The notes under the pieces: generated by a model | What the model was told of the DNA's origin: nothing | What the model saw: only the letters and a program-made list of their open reading frames with translations | Database searches by the model: none | Shown here: positions 39,174 through 48,022 of the stretch, piece after piece | How positions within the stretch are numbered: the first letter of the stretch is position 1 | How the letters are laid out: every line of letters begins with the position of its first letter | Position numbers and translations under genes: made by a program | Assembly: GCA_902766255.1 (NCBI GenBank) | Contig: CACXCS010000086.1 | Location: 62,001-126,000 of the forward strand | Length of the DNA stretch: 64,000 nt | DNA from: an uncultured Bacteroidia bacterium | GTDB taxonomy: Bacteria; Bacteroidota; Bacteroidia; Bacteroidales; UBA932 | Direction of reading: 5' to 3'

Positions 39174-40265
39174 ATGAACATTCTATGGATAGCAATTGCG
39201 TGCGTTGCCGCAGCCGCGGCGCTCATGTATTACCAAAAGACTAAAGACAAAGCCCCTGTTCCCGGAAAAAACGGTGACAAGTACATTCCTTATGAGCAGC
39301 GTACCGGCAGTGAGTCCGTAGTTTTTTTTACGCGTGACCTCTCCCCCGAAGGCCTTATCAAGGCTTACGAGAAAGTCAACCAGAACATCACCGGCAAGGT
39401 AGGAGTAAAACTTCATACCGGCGAGCAGAACGGCCCTAACATAATTCCCAGTTCATGGGTCAAAGCTCTCTTCGAGAAAGACTTGCCCGATGCCACCATT
39501 ATCGAGACCAACACCTATTACGAGGGAGACCGTTCTACAACGGCACTCCATCGTAAGACCATTGAGGTAAACGGCTGGACTTTCTGCCCCGTCGACATAA
39601 TGGATGAGGAAGGCAATGAATGCCTTCCTGTCAAGGGAGGCAAGTGGTTCAAGCAGATGTCTGTCGGTTCTCACCTGCTGAATTATGATTCCATGCTGGC
39701 ACTTACCCATTTCAAGGGTCACACTCAGGGAGGCTTTGGCGGGAGCAATAAAAACATAGGCATAGGCTGCGCTGACGGACATCTCGGCAAGGCCTGGATT
39801 CACACCACTCCCGGTCAACCCGACCAGTGGGACATTGCCCAGGAAGAGTTCATGGAGAGGATGACCGAATCCACCAAAGCTACTATCGACCATTTTGGAA
39901 AGAATGTGGCCTATGTTAACGTAATGCGCAATATGTCAGTCTCATGCGATTGCGAGGGCCTTGCAGCTGAGCCTGTTGTCACACCTAATGTCGGCATTCT
40001 TTCATCCACCGACATCCTGGCAATCGACCAGGCCTGCATTGACATTGTTTACGCAATGAAAGAGGAGGAGCATCACGCCCTTGTCGAGCGCATCGAAAGC
40101 CGCCACGGTCTTCGCCAGCTCAGCTATATGAAGGAACTCGGGATGGGCAATGACCGCTATACCCTTATAGATCTCGACAACGGCGGAGTGAGGATCACTG
40201 CAGCCGAAGCCGCCAAGGGGCTCAAACCATTCGTGCTTCCAGAAGAATCTACGGAGGAACAATGA
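39174..40265 (+). CDS. DUF362 domain-containing protein, membrane-anchored
   Basis: 363 residues. One N-terminal hydrophobic segment (ILWIAIACVAAAAALMYY) is an uncleaved anchor or signal, so the rest faces the periplasm. The body matches DUF362: VKLHTGEQNGPNIIPSSWV, ALTHFKGHTQGGFGGSNKN (metal- or cofactor-binding His/Gly region), and CDCEGLAAEPVVTPNVGI. The family's chemistry is unknown; Cys pairs suggest an Fe-S or metal centre in some members. It is coupled by ATGA to the cytidylyltransferase gene. The ATG at 39159 would add five residues but lies on the expected transcription start. Confidence 0.82.
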   Translation: MNILWIAIACVAAAAALMYYQKTKDKAPVPGKNGDKYIPYEQRTGSESVVFFTRDLSPEGLIKAYEKVNQNITGKVGVKLHTGEQNGPNIIPSSWVKALFEKDLPDATIIETNTYYEGDRSTTALHRKTIEVNGWTFCPVDIMDEEGNECLPVKGGKWFKQMSVGSHLLNYDSMLALTHFKGHTQGGFGGSNKNIGIGCADGHLGKAWIHTTPGQPDQWDIAQEEFMERMTESTKATIDHFGKNVAYVNVMRNMSVSCDCEGLAAEPVVTPNVGILSSTDILAIDQACIDIVYAMKEEEHHALVERIESRHGLRQLSYMKELGMGNDRYTLIDLDNGGVRITAAEAAKGLKPFVLPEESTEEQ

Positions 40266-41029
40266 AGGTACTTGCTATAACCCAGGCACGTTACGGCTCT
40301 ACCCGACTGCCTGCCAAGATTTTAAAGGAGGTTGGCGGAATGCCCCTGCTGGAGATTCATCTTCGGAGGATCCTGCAGGCGAAGAATATCAGCGGACTCA
40401 AGGTCGCCACTACCCCTGAAGAAGGAGCGGTTTTTATCACCGCAATTGCAGATAAACTGGGAGTCGCTTACCACAAAGGCTCGGTGGACGATGTGCTCGA
40501 CCGTTTCTATCAGACCGCCCTGCCCGAGAAGCCTGATTACGTTGTGCGTCTCACCTCGGACTGCCCGCTCATCGACCCGGAAATAATCGATCAGGTCATT
40601 GATGTATGCATCGACGGAGGATATGATTATGCTTCCAATACGCTCATCCCCACCTACCCCGACGGAATGGATACGGAAGTGTTCAAGTTCTCCGCCCTTG
40701 AGCGTGCATGGAAGGAGGCACGTCTTCAGAGCGAGCACGAACACGTGACCCCATATATCAAGAAGAATTCTTCCGTAATGGGAGGCACGCTGTTCAAGTC
40801 CTTCAATGTGACGGCTCCCTCCGACCGTTCCGAGCTCCGTATGACCATCGATGAGCCCCGTGATTTCGAACTCATCAAGGCTCTTATTGAGAATATCGGC
40901 ATCGACAAGCACTGCGCCGACTACATTTCATATCTGGATGCAAATCCTTCAGTTAAAGACATCAATTCGTCAATTATGCGTAACGAGGGCTATGCCAAGT
41001 CTCTCGCCAACGACAGAGTAATAAAGTAA
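40262..41029 (+). CDS. SpsF-like cytidylyltransferase
   Basis: 255 residues, cytoplasmic. The N-terminus ITQARYGSTRLPAKILKEVG matches the CTP-binding loop of CMP-sugar synthetases of the SpsF/NeuA type, followed by RLTSDCPLIDPEIID with the metal-binding Asp. It is expected to activate a sugar acid, probably the product of the NeuB-like enzyme two genes on, as a CMP derivative. The gene overlaps its neighbours by ATGA (upstream) and TAATG (downstream). The exact sugar cannot be read from sequence. Confidence 0.85.
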   Translation: MKVLAITQARYGSTRLPAKILKEVGGMPLLEIHLRRILQAKNISGLKVATTPEEGAVFITAIADKLGVAYHKGSVDDVLDRFYQTALPEKPDYVVRLTSDCPLIDPEIIDQVIDVCIDGGYDYASNTLIPTYPDGMDTEVFKFSALERAWKEARLQSEHEHVTPYIKKNSSVMGGTLFKSFNVTAPSDRSELRMTIDEPRDFELIKALIENIGIDKHCADYISYLDANPSVKDINSSIMRNEGYAKSLANDRVIK

Positions 41030-42336
41030 TGGGAAAAGGACAAGAATTGTACAAGAAGGCCAAAAGAATGATTCCTGGCGGCACCATGCTCCTCTCCAAA
41101 AGACCCGAGCAACTGCTTCCCGAGAACTGGCCGTCATATTTCAGCAAATCCAAAGGCTGCCGTGTATGGGACCTTGACGGGAAAGAATATATCGACTGCT
41201 CCATGATGGGTATAGGCACAAACACCCTGGGCTATGCTAATCCCGCTGTAGATGAAGCTGTTATGAGAGTGGTGCGCGACGGAAACATGACCACGCTGAA
41301 CTGCCCCGAGGAGGTATATCTGGCAGAAAGGCTTCTTCAGATGAATCCCTGGGCGGGCGGAGTACGCTATACCAGAGGCGGCGGCGAGGCAAACTCGGTT
41401 TGCGTCCGCATTGCACGGGCTTTCACCGGCAAGGATAAAATCGCCATCTGCGGTTACCACGGGTGGCACGACTGGTATGTTTCCGTCAATCTCGGAGAGA
41501 GCGATGCTCTTGCCGGCCATCTGTTGCCCGGCATACCCACTGGCGGAGTTCCTTCCGGCCTTCGAGGCACGGCACTCCCCTTTCACTACAATAATTTTGA
41601 AGAGCTGCTTGAGATTGTGGATACGAATCCAGACGTAGGCATAATCAAGATGGAAGTCTGCCGCAATTTCGGGCCCGAGGACAATTTCCTCCAGAAGGTG
41701 CGCAAGCTCGCCTCTGACAGGGGCCTTGTGCTTATCTTCGACGAATGCACCAGCGGTTTTCGAGAGACTTTCGGCGGCTTGTTCCTTAAATACGGCGTGG
41801 AACCCGATATGGCCGTATTCAGCAAGACTATCGGCAATGGTTACGCCTTGAGCGCAGTTGTAGGCCGTGCCGACATCATGGATGCAGCACAGGGATCATG
41901 GATAAGCAGCACCTTCTGGACCGAGCGGATAGGCCCGACTGCTGCGCTTGCTACCCTTGCCGAGATGGAAAGAGTCAGATCATGGGAAACCATTACCCGC
42001 CTTGGTCTTGAAAACAAGCGCCGCTGGCAGGCCCTGGCCGACAAATACGGTCTCCAGATCGAGCAATGGGGCATACCCGCCCTTGCTGGCTATTCTTTCA
42101 AAAGCCCCAACCATCTTGCTTACAAGACTTACATCACCCAGGAGATGCTCAAGAAGGGCTTCCTGGCCGGTAACAGTATGTATACCTGCATCGCCCATAC
42201 GCCCGACGTCATAGACCATTACTTCGAGGAACTGGACAAAATCTTTGCGGACATACGTGATTTCGAGGACGGCCGCGATGTGATGAAGGCTCTTGACGGC
42301 CCGGTATGCCAGTCCGGATTCAAACGACTAAACTAA
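41029..42336 (+). CDS. Class III aminotransferase, glutamate-1-semialdehyde aminomutase-like
   Basis: 435 residues. PLP-dependent fold with the N-terminal KRMIPGGTMLLSKRPEQL and TRGGGEANSVCVRIARAFTG, a DECTSGFRE motif (Asp that binds the PLP ring N), and the Schiff-base Lys in VFSKTIGNGYALSAV. It resembles HemL but lies in a sugar-type operon, without other haem genes, and has diverged in the substrate region, so transamination of a sugar intermediate is more likely than 5-aminolevulinate synthesis. It overlaps the cytidylyltransferase stop by one base. Confidence 0.85.
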   Translation: MGKGQELYKKAKRMIPGGTMLLSKRPEQLLPENWPSYFSKSKGCRVWDLDGKEYIDCSMMGIGTNTLGYANPAVDEAVMRVVRDGNMTTLNCPEEVYLAERLLQMNPWAGGVRYTRGGGEANSVCVRIARAFTGKDKIAICGYHGWHDWYVSVNLGESDALAGHLLPGIPTGGVPSGLRGTALPFHYNNFEELLEIVDTNPDVGIIKMEVCRNFGPEDNFLQKVRKLASDRGLVLIFDECTSGFRETFGGLFLKYGVEPDMAVFSKTIGNGYALSAVVGRADIMDAAQGSWISSTFWTERIGPTAALATLAEMERVRSWETITRLGLENKRRWQALADKYGLQIEQWGIPALAGYSFKSPNHLAYKTYITQEMLKKGFLAGNSMYTCIAHTPDVIDHYFEELDKIFADIRDFEDGRDVMKALDGPVCQSGFKRLN

Positions 42337-42344
42337 TTACCGAT

Positions 42345-43406
42345 ATGCTCAAATTCAACAAAAACATCAAGATCGGCGACAAGATGATAGGTCCCGACTA
42401 TCCGACCTACTTCATCGCCGAAATAGGCGGCAACTTCGACGGCAGTCTGGACAAGGCAAAGCGTCTCGTCGATGCCGCAAAGGAGGCTGGGGCCGACTGC
42501 GCCAAGTTCCAGACGTTCAAGGCCGAAAGCATAGTCTCTGAGGGCGGTTTTTCAAAGATGGTCCTCCATGGAGTCCATGGTTCCTGGGGCCGCACGGTCA
42601 CGGAAGTTTTCCGCGACGTAGAGTTTCCAATAGAGTGGCACCGCGAGGTCGCCGACTACTGCAAGCAGGTCGGCATAGACTTTTCCACATCACCATATTT
42701 CAAAGAGGCTATCGACCTTTGTGCAGATATGAATCTGCCTTTTATCAAGATTGGTTCCGGCGAAATAACCTGGCTTGAGATGCTGGACTACACCGCCAGG
42801 AAAGGCATTCCAGTGATGCTCGCCACCGGTGACGCCACTATGTCCGAGATAGATGAGGCCGTACGTACCATAGAAAAGACAGGTAACCGCGACCTTGTGC
42901 TCATGCAGTGCATCACTAATTACCCTTCAAAGATTGACAGTGCCAATGTCAATGTGCTTAAAACATACCAGTCTGCATTTGACTGTCTTACAGGCTATTC
43001 CGATCACTCCCCCGGTCACGTGGTGGCTCTCGCGTCGGTAGTGCTGGGTGCACGCGTCATCGAGAAGCACTTCACCCTTAACAAGCACGACAGCGGCCCC
43101 GACCACCCGCACTCCATGGAACCTGCGGAATTCAAATTCATGGTTGACTCAATACGCGAAGTCGAGCGGGCTATGGGAAGTACCCGCAAGGAAGTTGTTC
43201 AGGAAGAAGGAGAAACTGTGTTCGTGCAGCGCCGCTGCCTCTACGCAAAGCGCGATCTCAAGAAGGGACAGGTCCTGACCGCCGACGACATCGACGTACT
43301 CCGGCCGGCCCTCGGCATTCCGCCAAAATTCAAGCAGACCATCATCGGCAAGGCTGTCAATAAAGACATCCCCGCCCGCGATCCTATTTTCTGGGAAGAC
43401 CTATAA
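42345..43406 (+). CDS. NeuB/SpsE-like sialic-acid synthase family protein
   Basis: 353 residues from the ATG at 42345, 8 bases after the upstream stop; an in-frame ATG at 42306 lies inside the aminotransferase gene and adds unrelated residues. The TIM barrel has YFIAEIGGNFDGSLDKAK, FIKIGSGEITW, and YSDHSPGHVVALASVVLGA then EKHFTLNKHDSGPDH with the two metal-binding His. A C-terminal SAF/antifreeze-like domain (~285-353, KRDLKKGQVLTADDIDVLRP) is present. Enzymes of this family condense PEP with an amino sugar to make a nonulosonic acid. Confidence 0.9.
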   Translation: MLKFNKNIKIGDKMIGPDYPTYFIAEIGGNFDGSLDKAKRLVDAAKEAGADCAKFQTFKAESIVSEGGFSKMVLHGVHGSWGRTVTEVFRDVEFPIEWHREVADYCKQVGIDFSTSPYFKEAIDLCADMNLPFIKIGSGEITWLEMLDYTARKGIPVMLATGDATMSEIDEAVRTIEKTGNRDLVLMQCITNYPSKIDSANVNVLKTYQSAFDCLTGYSDHSPGHVVALASVVLGARVIEKHFTLNKHDSGPDHPHSMEPAEFKFMVDSIREVERAMGSTRKEVVQEEGETVFVQRRCLYAKRDLKKGQVLTADDIDVLRPALGIPPKFKQTIIGKAVNKDIPARDPIFWEDL

Positions 43407-44005
43407 TGATAACCGACAGGGAAAAAATACTGGCGATAGTCGATAATGACTGCCTTATGCATTCCGACGCTGCCATACTCCTGGAAGGCGACGGATTCTT
43501 CCGTTTCCAGAAGGCCGTCGACCTGTACAAGAGCGGCCAGGTAGACCGTATCATATTCAGCGGCAACATCATAGATAAAGACTACGGCAGTTTCCCCTAT
43601 GAAGAAGTCGCCCCGTTCATACTCAACCAGGGTGTGCCCGAGGAGGACCTTATACACGAGGCCAAATCGCAGCATACCCGCGAGCAGGCTATTGAAGTCG
43701 TTCGTATGGCAACTGAAAACGGCTGGAAAAAACTAGCCCTCGTGGCCTCGCATGAGCATCAATACAGAGCCTACCTGACTTTCCTCAGGGTCGTGCTGGA
43801 CACAAATAGCGGGATACTCTTATACAATGCTCCCGTGCGCAATCTCAACTGGTTTGTCAACAGCGGCTGGGGCATGCGTTTCGACCGTTTGTCCGCTGAA
43901 ATCGAACGTATCGAAAAGTACTCGGCTCTGGGCCATCTTGCCACGGCAGATGAGGTCATCGAGTACCAGAAATGGAAAGAATCACAACTCGGACTATGCA
44001 TTTAA
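43406..44005 (+). CDS. YdcF/SanA-like (DUF218) protein
   Basis: 199 residues, no membrane segment. The DUF218 pattern is visible: AILLEGDGFFRFQKAVDLYK, IIFSGN, then GVPEEDLIHEAKSQHTREQA and LALVASHEHQYRAYLTF. Family members act near envelope polysaccharide or cyclic-enterobacterial-antigen synthesis, but the chemistry is not defined; the lack of a signal peptide here suggests a cytoplasmic role. It overlaps the NeuB-like gene by one base (TAATG) and the next gene by 10 bases. Confidence 0.83.
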   Translation: MITDREKILAIVDNDCLMHSDAAILLEGDGFFRFQKAVDLYKSGQVDRIIFSGNIIDKDYGSFPYEEVAPFILNQGVPEEDLIHEAKSQHTREQAIEVVRMATENGWKKLALVASHEHQYRAYLTFLRVVLDTNSGILLYNAPVRNLNWFVNSGWGMRFDRLSAEIERIEKYSALGHLATADEVIEYQKWKESQLGLCI

Positions 44006-44619
44006 AACAAGCAGAAGCTCTATTCGGTTCCAACTTCATTGGCCCGGATCGAATCAACAGCATGCTCACCGCCATGGGTTGCTCTCCCCTGCGGCCGGAG
44101 GATATCCCGCCGCTGGAATACTCCGATACCCTGCTTGAAAAGAGTGCAGCAGATTTTCTACTGGTCCTCGGATATCCCGGAACTGCCGGCGATCCTGTTG
44201 ATATTCTGAAGTTTCGCGACTGTTTCGGAATAGACCCCGACAGGTCTGAACCGTGCCTTTACAATCAAGACTGGTATCTTAAAGAGGATTTCGTACACAA
44301 GACACTCGATTCCAGATGGTACTTGCTGCGGAAGGACGTTTTCGAAGACACAAGAAGTCTGTCGCCCGAATCGATTGCCGGAAGCGGAATAGTTTTCCCT
44401 TCCGCGATCCTGTGCGTATATGCTTTCTTTGCCTTCTATCTTGCCTGCGGACAGCCTTTATGGCGCCACGATTTCGTGTGGTGTTCCGATACCGACCATA
44501 ACGGAGACCGTATATATGTCGGTAAGTACCATGACATAGACGGAGTGAACAAAAACGGCTTCAGCATTCACCGCCATCTTGCCCTGAGACCTTGCTATTC
44601 TAGTATAACAACTCTTTAA
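43996..44619 (+). CDS. Hypothetical protein of the sugar operon
   Basis: 207 residues from ATG 43996. I do not recognise the family. It begins MHLKQAEALFGSNFIGPDRI and has a hydrophobic stretch ILCVYAFFAFYLACG (~150) that may be buried or membrane-associated, and a C-terminal part rich in Asp/His/Trp (PLWRHDFVWCSDTDHNGDR, SIHRHLALRPCY) that could bind a metal. It overlaps the DUF218 gene by 10 bases and closes the operon in front of a terminator, so a job in the same pathway is likely. Confidence 0.65.
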   Translation: MHLKQAEALFGSNFIGPDRINSMLTAMGCSPLRPEDIPPLEYSDTLLEKSAADFLLVLGYPGTAGDPVDILKFRDCFGIDPDRSEPCLYNQDWYLKEDFVHKTLDSRWYLLRKDVFEDTRSLSPESIAGSGIVFPSAILCVYAFFAFYLACGQPLWRHDFVWCSDTDHNGDRIYVGKYHDIDGVNKNGFSIHRHLALRPCYSSITTL

Positions 44620-44665
44620 TCGAAACAATCCGCTCCCGGATTCTTTTGGTTAACGGCCTCATTTT

Positions 44666-44710
44666 AAGAATCGTAAAAAATCCTTTGCTGATTTTTACGA
44701 TTCTTTTTTT
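44666..44710 (+). terminator. Rho-independent terminator of the sugar operon
   Basis: AAGAATCGTAAAAAATC (44666-44682) pairs with GATTTTTACGATTCTT (44690-44705), 16 bp with one bulged A, followed by a T-run. Confidence 0.85.
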
Positions 44711-44727
44711 ATCGGCGCACTATACTT

Positions 44728-44735
44728 CATATTTG
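44728..44735 (+). promoter_or_regulatory. Possible -7 element, four bases from the start codon
   Basis: CATATTTG differs from TAnnTTTG in the first base only. It ends 4 bases before the ATG at 44740, which would make the mRNA essentially leaderless. Confidence 0.4.
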
Positions 44736-44739
44736 CGTC

Positions 44740-46707
44740 ATGGAAAATACAAAATGTTTCTTGCCCGTGACGCTCTTCCTTGTTGTACTAGCCGTCTCGT
44801 GTGCAACCACCCACAGGCTGCAGCAAATCAAGAAGTCTGAGATTGCCGCAAGCCTGACACTGCCTGACGGTGAAGTCAAAATGCCGACCGTATCCCTCCC
44901 GGACTCACCCCGCGACACGCTCAGGATAGTAGATTTCGAAGGGAACCAGACGCTGATTATGAATGCGATAAAGGATGTCGATGGGGAGATGGTGGCTACC
45001 GACAGGATAACAGCATCTTACGTTACCGCCCGTTTCCGCAATGTGGCCGAACGTCATGGTAAAGTCGATATAGAATTCCAGGTACGCGTGCCACGGGAGA
45101 TGCTAGACAGCAAATGGCAGCTTCAACTTGATCCCGACATGTTCATGCTTGGAGACTCGCTGCGTCTGGATCCCGTGCTGATAACCGGGAGCGGATACCG
45201 CAAGGCACAACTCCGCGGCTATCAGCAGTACCGCCGTTTTCTGGAATCCATAGTTACTGACACCACAATTTTTATAAACAAACACGACCTCGAGATATTC
45301 CTGGAACGCAATCTCCCCCGGATTTATGCCCTTAAAAACGACTCTACTTATGTATCGGACGACGTCTTCGCTTCCATGTACGGCGTGACGGAGCGCGAAG
45401 CTATAGATCATTATACATACGGATTCCTTGTGCGGCGCAACAAACGTCGTATCGGCATGAAAGACGCAATGTACCGCCGTTACGTAAAAGCGCCTATCGT
45501 GAGCGAAGGAATCAAACTGGATACGGTGATCCGGGACTCCAACGGAGACTTCATTTACAATTACATACAAACCATAAACACCGTTCCGGCTCTGCGAAAG
45601 GTTGACATCTGCCTGTCCGGCGAGATAAGAGAGCAGGATAAACGCCTTTACACAATACCCCGCTCCGAGCCCCTGACCTTTTACATATCATCCCTTGCCT
45701 CACTGGCAGACAATAAAGAGCGCTACATAGACAAAGTCATCAGCCGCAAGGTGCGGGCAAATACCGCCTGCTACATCGAATTCCGTCAAGGCAAGTGGAA
45801 TGTGGAGCCTGAACTCGGCAACAATCCCGATGAAATCGGGCGTATCAAAAACAACATCCGAGGCCTGGTGGTAAACGAAGAATATGATCTGGATTCGATT
45901 ACAATTGCCTCTTTCGCTTCACCTGAAGGCATGATCAAATCTAACGAGGCCCTTTCGGAAAAGCGGGCTGCTGCGGCAAGTGACTTCTTCGGGCGGTACG
46001 CTTCGGGTTTGAGGGATTCCCTGCTTCGTGACGCAGGAGCCTATCTTTCATTCGAAGGCGCCGCGGCAGAAAAGCCCTCCATTCCGCATATACACTTCCG
46101 GAGCAGGAGCGGCGGAGAGAACTGGCCGATGCTGGATGCGCTTGTTGCCGACGACAAGACACTGGACGAGGAATTCAAAGAATACTATCTCCGGGTGTCC
46201 TCACTGAACAAGAATCTGGACGAGCGCGAGAAAGCTCTTGCCTCACATCAAAGTTACCGCTACCTGCGCGAGCATCTGTATCCACGTCTGCGCATAGTCA
46301 AGTTTGACTTCTATCTTCATCGCAGGGGGATGGTGCACGACACCATCCATACTACAGAGCTGGACACGGTATATATGCGTGGCGTCCAGCTTATTCGCGA
46401 CCGCGAATACAATGAAGCGTTGAAGGTCCTCAGGCCGTATGCCGACTACAATACAGCCGTGGCCGCCGTAGCGACGGACCGAAATGCCTCTGCTGCCGAA
46501 ATACTTTCCTCTCTGCCTTCCGATGCCCGGACCGACTACCTGAGGGCAATCATCAGTTCCCGTCAGGGTGATGACCGCAGTGCAGTGGAGTACTACCTTC
46601 GTGCGTGTGCGAGGGACGGAGCTTACGTGCACCGAGGCCGTCTGGACCCCGAAATCTCGAATCTGATAAAAAAATATGACCTGAAGATGGACTCTCGGCA
46701 AGAATAA
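44740..46707 (+). CDS. Lipoprotein with OmpA-like domain and C-terminal TPR-like helices
   Basis: 655 residues. The lipoprotein signal ends at LAVSC. The middle (~385-430) contains ITIASFASPEGMIKSNEALS followed by EKRAAAASDFF, the core of an OmpA-like peptidoglycan-binding domain (I.GYASPEG...N..LS..RA). After ~545, helical pairs (MRGVQLIRDREYNEALKVL, DYLRAIISSRQGDDRSAVEY) are TPR-like. The first 350 residues are beta-rich and unassigned. It may link the outer membrane to peptidoglycan. Alone on its transcript, between a terminator and the CoA-transferase promoter. Confidence 0.72.
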   Translation: MENTKCFLPVTLFLVVLAVSCATTHRLQQIKKSEIAASLTLPDGEVKMPTVSLPDSPRDTLRIVDFEGNQTLIMNAIKDVDGEMVATDRITASYVTARFRNVAERHGKVDIEFQVRVPREMLDSKWQLQLDPDMFMLGDSLRLDPVLITGSGYRKAQLRGYQQYRRFLESIVTDTTIFINKHDLEIFLERNLPRIYALKNDSTYVSDDVFASMYGVTEREAIDHYTYGFLVRRNKRRIGMKDAMYRRYVKAPIVSEGIKLDTVIRDSNGDFIYNYIQTINTVPALRKVDICLSGEIREQDKRLYTIPRSEPLTFYISSLASLADNKERYIDKVISRKVRANTACYIEFRQGKWNVEPELGNNPDEIGRIKNNIRGLVVNEEYDLDSITIASFASPEGMIKSNEALSEKRAAAASDFFGRYASGLRDSLLRDAGAYLSFEGAAAEKPSIPHIHFRSRSGGENWPMLDALVADDKTLDEEFKEYYLRVSSLNKNLDEREKALASHQSYRYLREHLYPRLRIVKFDFYLHRRGMVHDTIHTTELDTVYMRGVQLIRDREYNEALKVLRPYADYNTAVAAVATDRNASAAEILSSLPSDARTDYLRAIISSRQGDDRSAVEYYLRACARDGAYVHRGRLDPEISNLIKKYDLKMDSRQE

Positions 46708-46708
46708 T

Positions 46709-46716
46709 TATCTTTG
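46709..46716 (+). promoter_or_regulatory. -7 element of the CoA-transferase gene
   Basis: TATCTTTG begins one base after the upstream stop codon and ends 7 bases before the ATG at 46724. No -33 box is clear. Confidence 0.5.
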
Positions 46717-46723
46717 TGCCGTA

Positions 46724-48022
46724 ATGTCAGATTGCAGATTTGTCACGGCCGACGAGGCGGTAAGCCATATTCCCTCGCACAGTCATATACACCTGAGCAG
46801 CGTAGCCAGCGTGCCTCACTGCCTGATTGATGCACTGTGCCGCAGAGCTGATGCCTCTGATGTATGCGACCTGCATTTCCACCATTTCCACACCGAGGGC
46901 CCCGCTCCCTACAGCGAACAGCGCTACGAGGGTATATTCTTCGACCAGGGCTTTTTTGTGGGCACAAATGTAAGAGCTAATGTAAATGCCGGTTATGCCG
47001 ACTATCTGCCGGTTCATCTCAGTGAGACTCCCCGCCTTTACGCCAGCGGTGCAATAAAACTTGGCGCCGCGCTTGTCAGCATTTCACTGCCTGATAAAAA
47101 CGGCATGGTTTCCCTGGGAACATCGGTAGACTGCTCCCCGGCCGCCATTCGCAATGCCGGCCTTGTGATAGGGGTGATTAATCCCAATGTGCCATTCTCT
47201 TACGGCGAGCTCTTCCCTCTCGATGCAATCGATTATCTTGTCGAGGACGACCGTCCTCTTGACACTGCGGCATTCGTTGAGCCCAATGCGCTCGAAATGC
47301 AGATCGGCCTTATTTGCGCCGGGCTTGTGGATGACGGCGCCTGCCTGCAGATGGGCATTGGCGCGCTTCCCAACGCCCTTGCCTCCCAGCTCGGTCAGCA
47401 CCGCAACCTGGGACTTCATACCGAAATGTTCGCCGACGGCCTCTTACATCTGATCAAGGCCGGTATAATCAACGGGGAGAACAAGAATGTGGACCGGGGC
47501 AAAGTTACAGCATCTTTCCTTCTGGGATCACAGGAGGTTTATTCATTCATAGATCATAACCCCGGAGTTCAGATGCGTGACATAGAGTACGTAAACGATA
47601 TTCGTGTCATTTCCTCCAACCCTAAGGCGACAGCCATCAATTCAGCGATTGAGGTTGACCTTACCGGTCAGATTTGTGCCGACAGTATAGGCACGCGCAT
47701 CTTCAGCGGCACAGGAGGGCAATTGGATTTCGTGCGCGGCGCTTCTATGTCCAAGGGTGGCAAGAGCATCACGGCACTGGCCTCACGCACTTCAAAGGGG
47801 GTGGGCAAAATCGTCCCGGTTATCAACTCCGGAGGCGGAGTGGTAACGCCACGGGCTGATGCACACTGGATCGTTACCGAATATGGCGCCGTCGATCTAT
47901 ATGGCCGCAGCCTCCAGGAAAGGGCACGCCTGCTTATCTCCATTGCCCATCCCGACGACCGGGAAGCCCTTGACCGTGCAGCATTCGGGCGCTTCGGCCC
48001 GCATTTCCATAGCGGATTCTAG
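46724..48022 (+). CDS. Acetyl-CoA hydrolase/CoA-transferase family (Cat2-like)
   Basis: 432 residues. Two-domain family I CoA-transferase fold of the 4-hydroxybutyrate/acetyl-CoA group: QMGIGALPNALASQL, the catalytic Glu in LHTEMFADG, and the CoA-binding GTGGQLDFVRGASMSKGG. It moves CoA between short-chain acids such as acetate and butyrate, succinate or 4-hydroxybutyrate; the true pair is not readable. Single gene; the last 4 bases overlap the convergent transglycosylase gene. Confidence 0.9.
   Translation: MSDCRFVTADEAVSHIPSHSHIHLSSVASVPHCLIDALCRRADASDVCDLHFHHFHTEGPAPYSEQRYEGIFFDQGFFVGTNVRANVNAGYADYLPVHLSETPRLYASGAIKLGAALVSISLPDKNGMVSLGTSVDCSPAAIRNAGLVIGVINPNVPFSYGELFPLDAIDYLVEDDRPLDTAAFVEPNALEMQIGLICAGLVDDGACLQMGIGALPNALASQLGQHRNLGLHTEMFADGLLHLIKAGIINGENKNVDRGKVTASFLLGSQEVYSFIDHNPGVQMRDIEYVNDIRVISSNPKATAINSAIEVDLTGQICADSIGTRIFSGTGGQLDFVRGASMSKGGKSITALASRTSKGVGKIVPVINSGGGVVTPRADAHWIVTEYGAVDLYGRSLQERARLLISIAHPDDREALDRAAFGRFGPHFHSGF

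Noticed and set aside
41029..42336. Annotation of the class III aminotransferase as hemL (glutamate-1-semialdehyde aminomutase)
   Set aside because: Context is a sugar-activation operon without haem genes, so a HemL role is unlikely.
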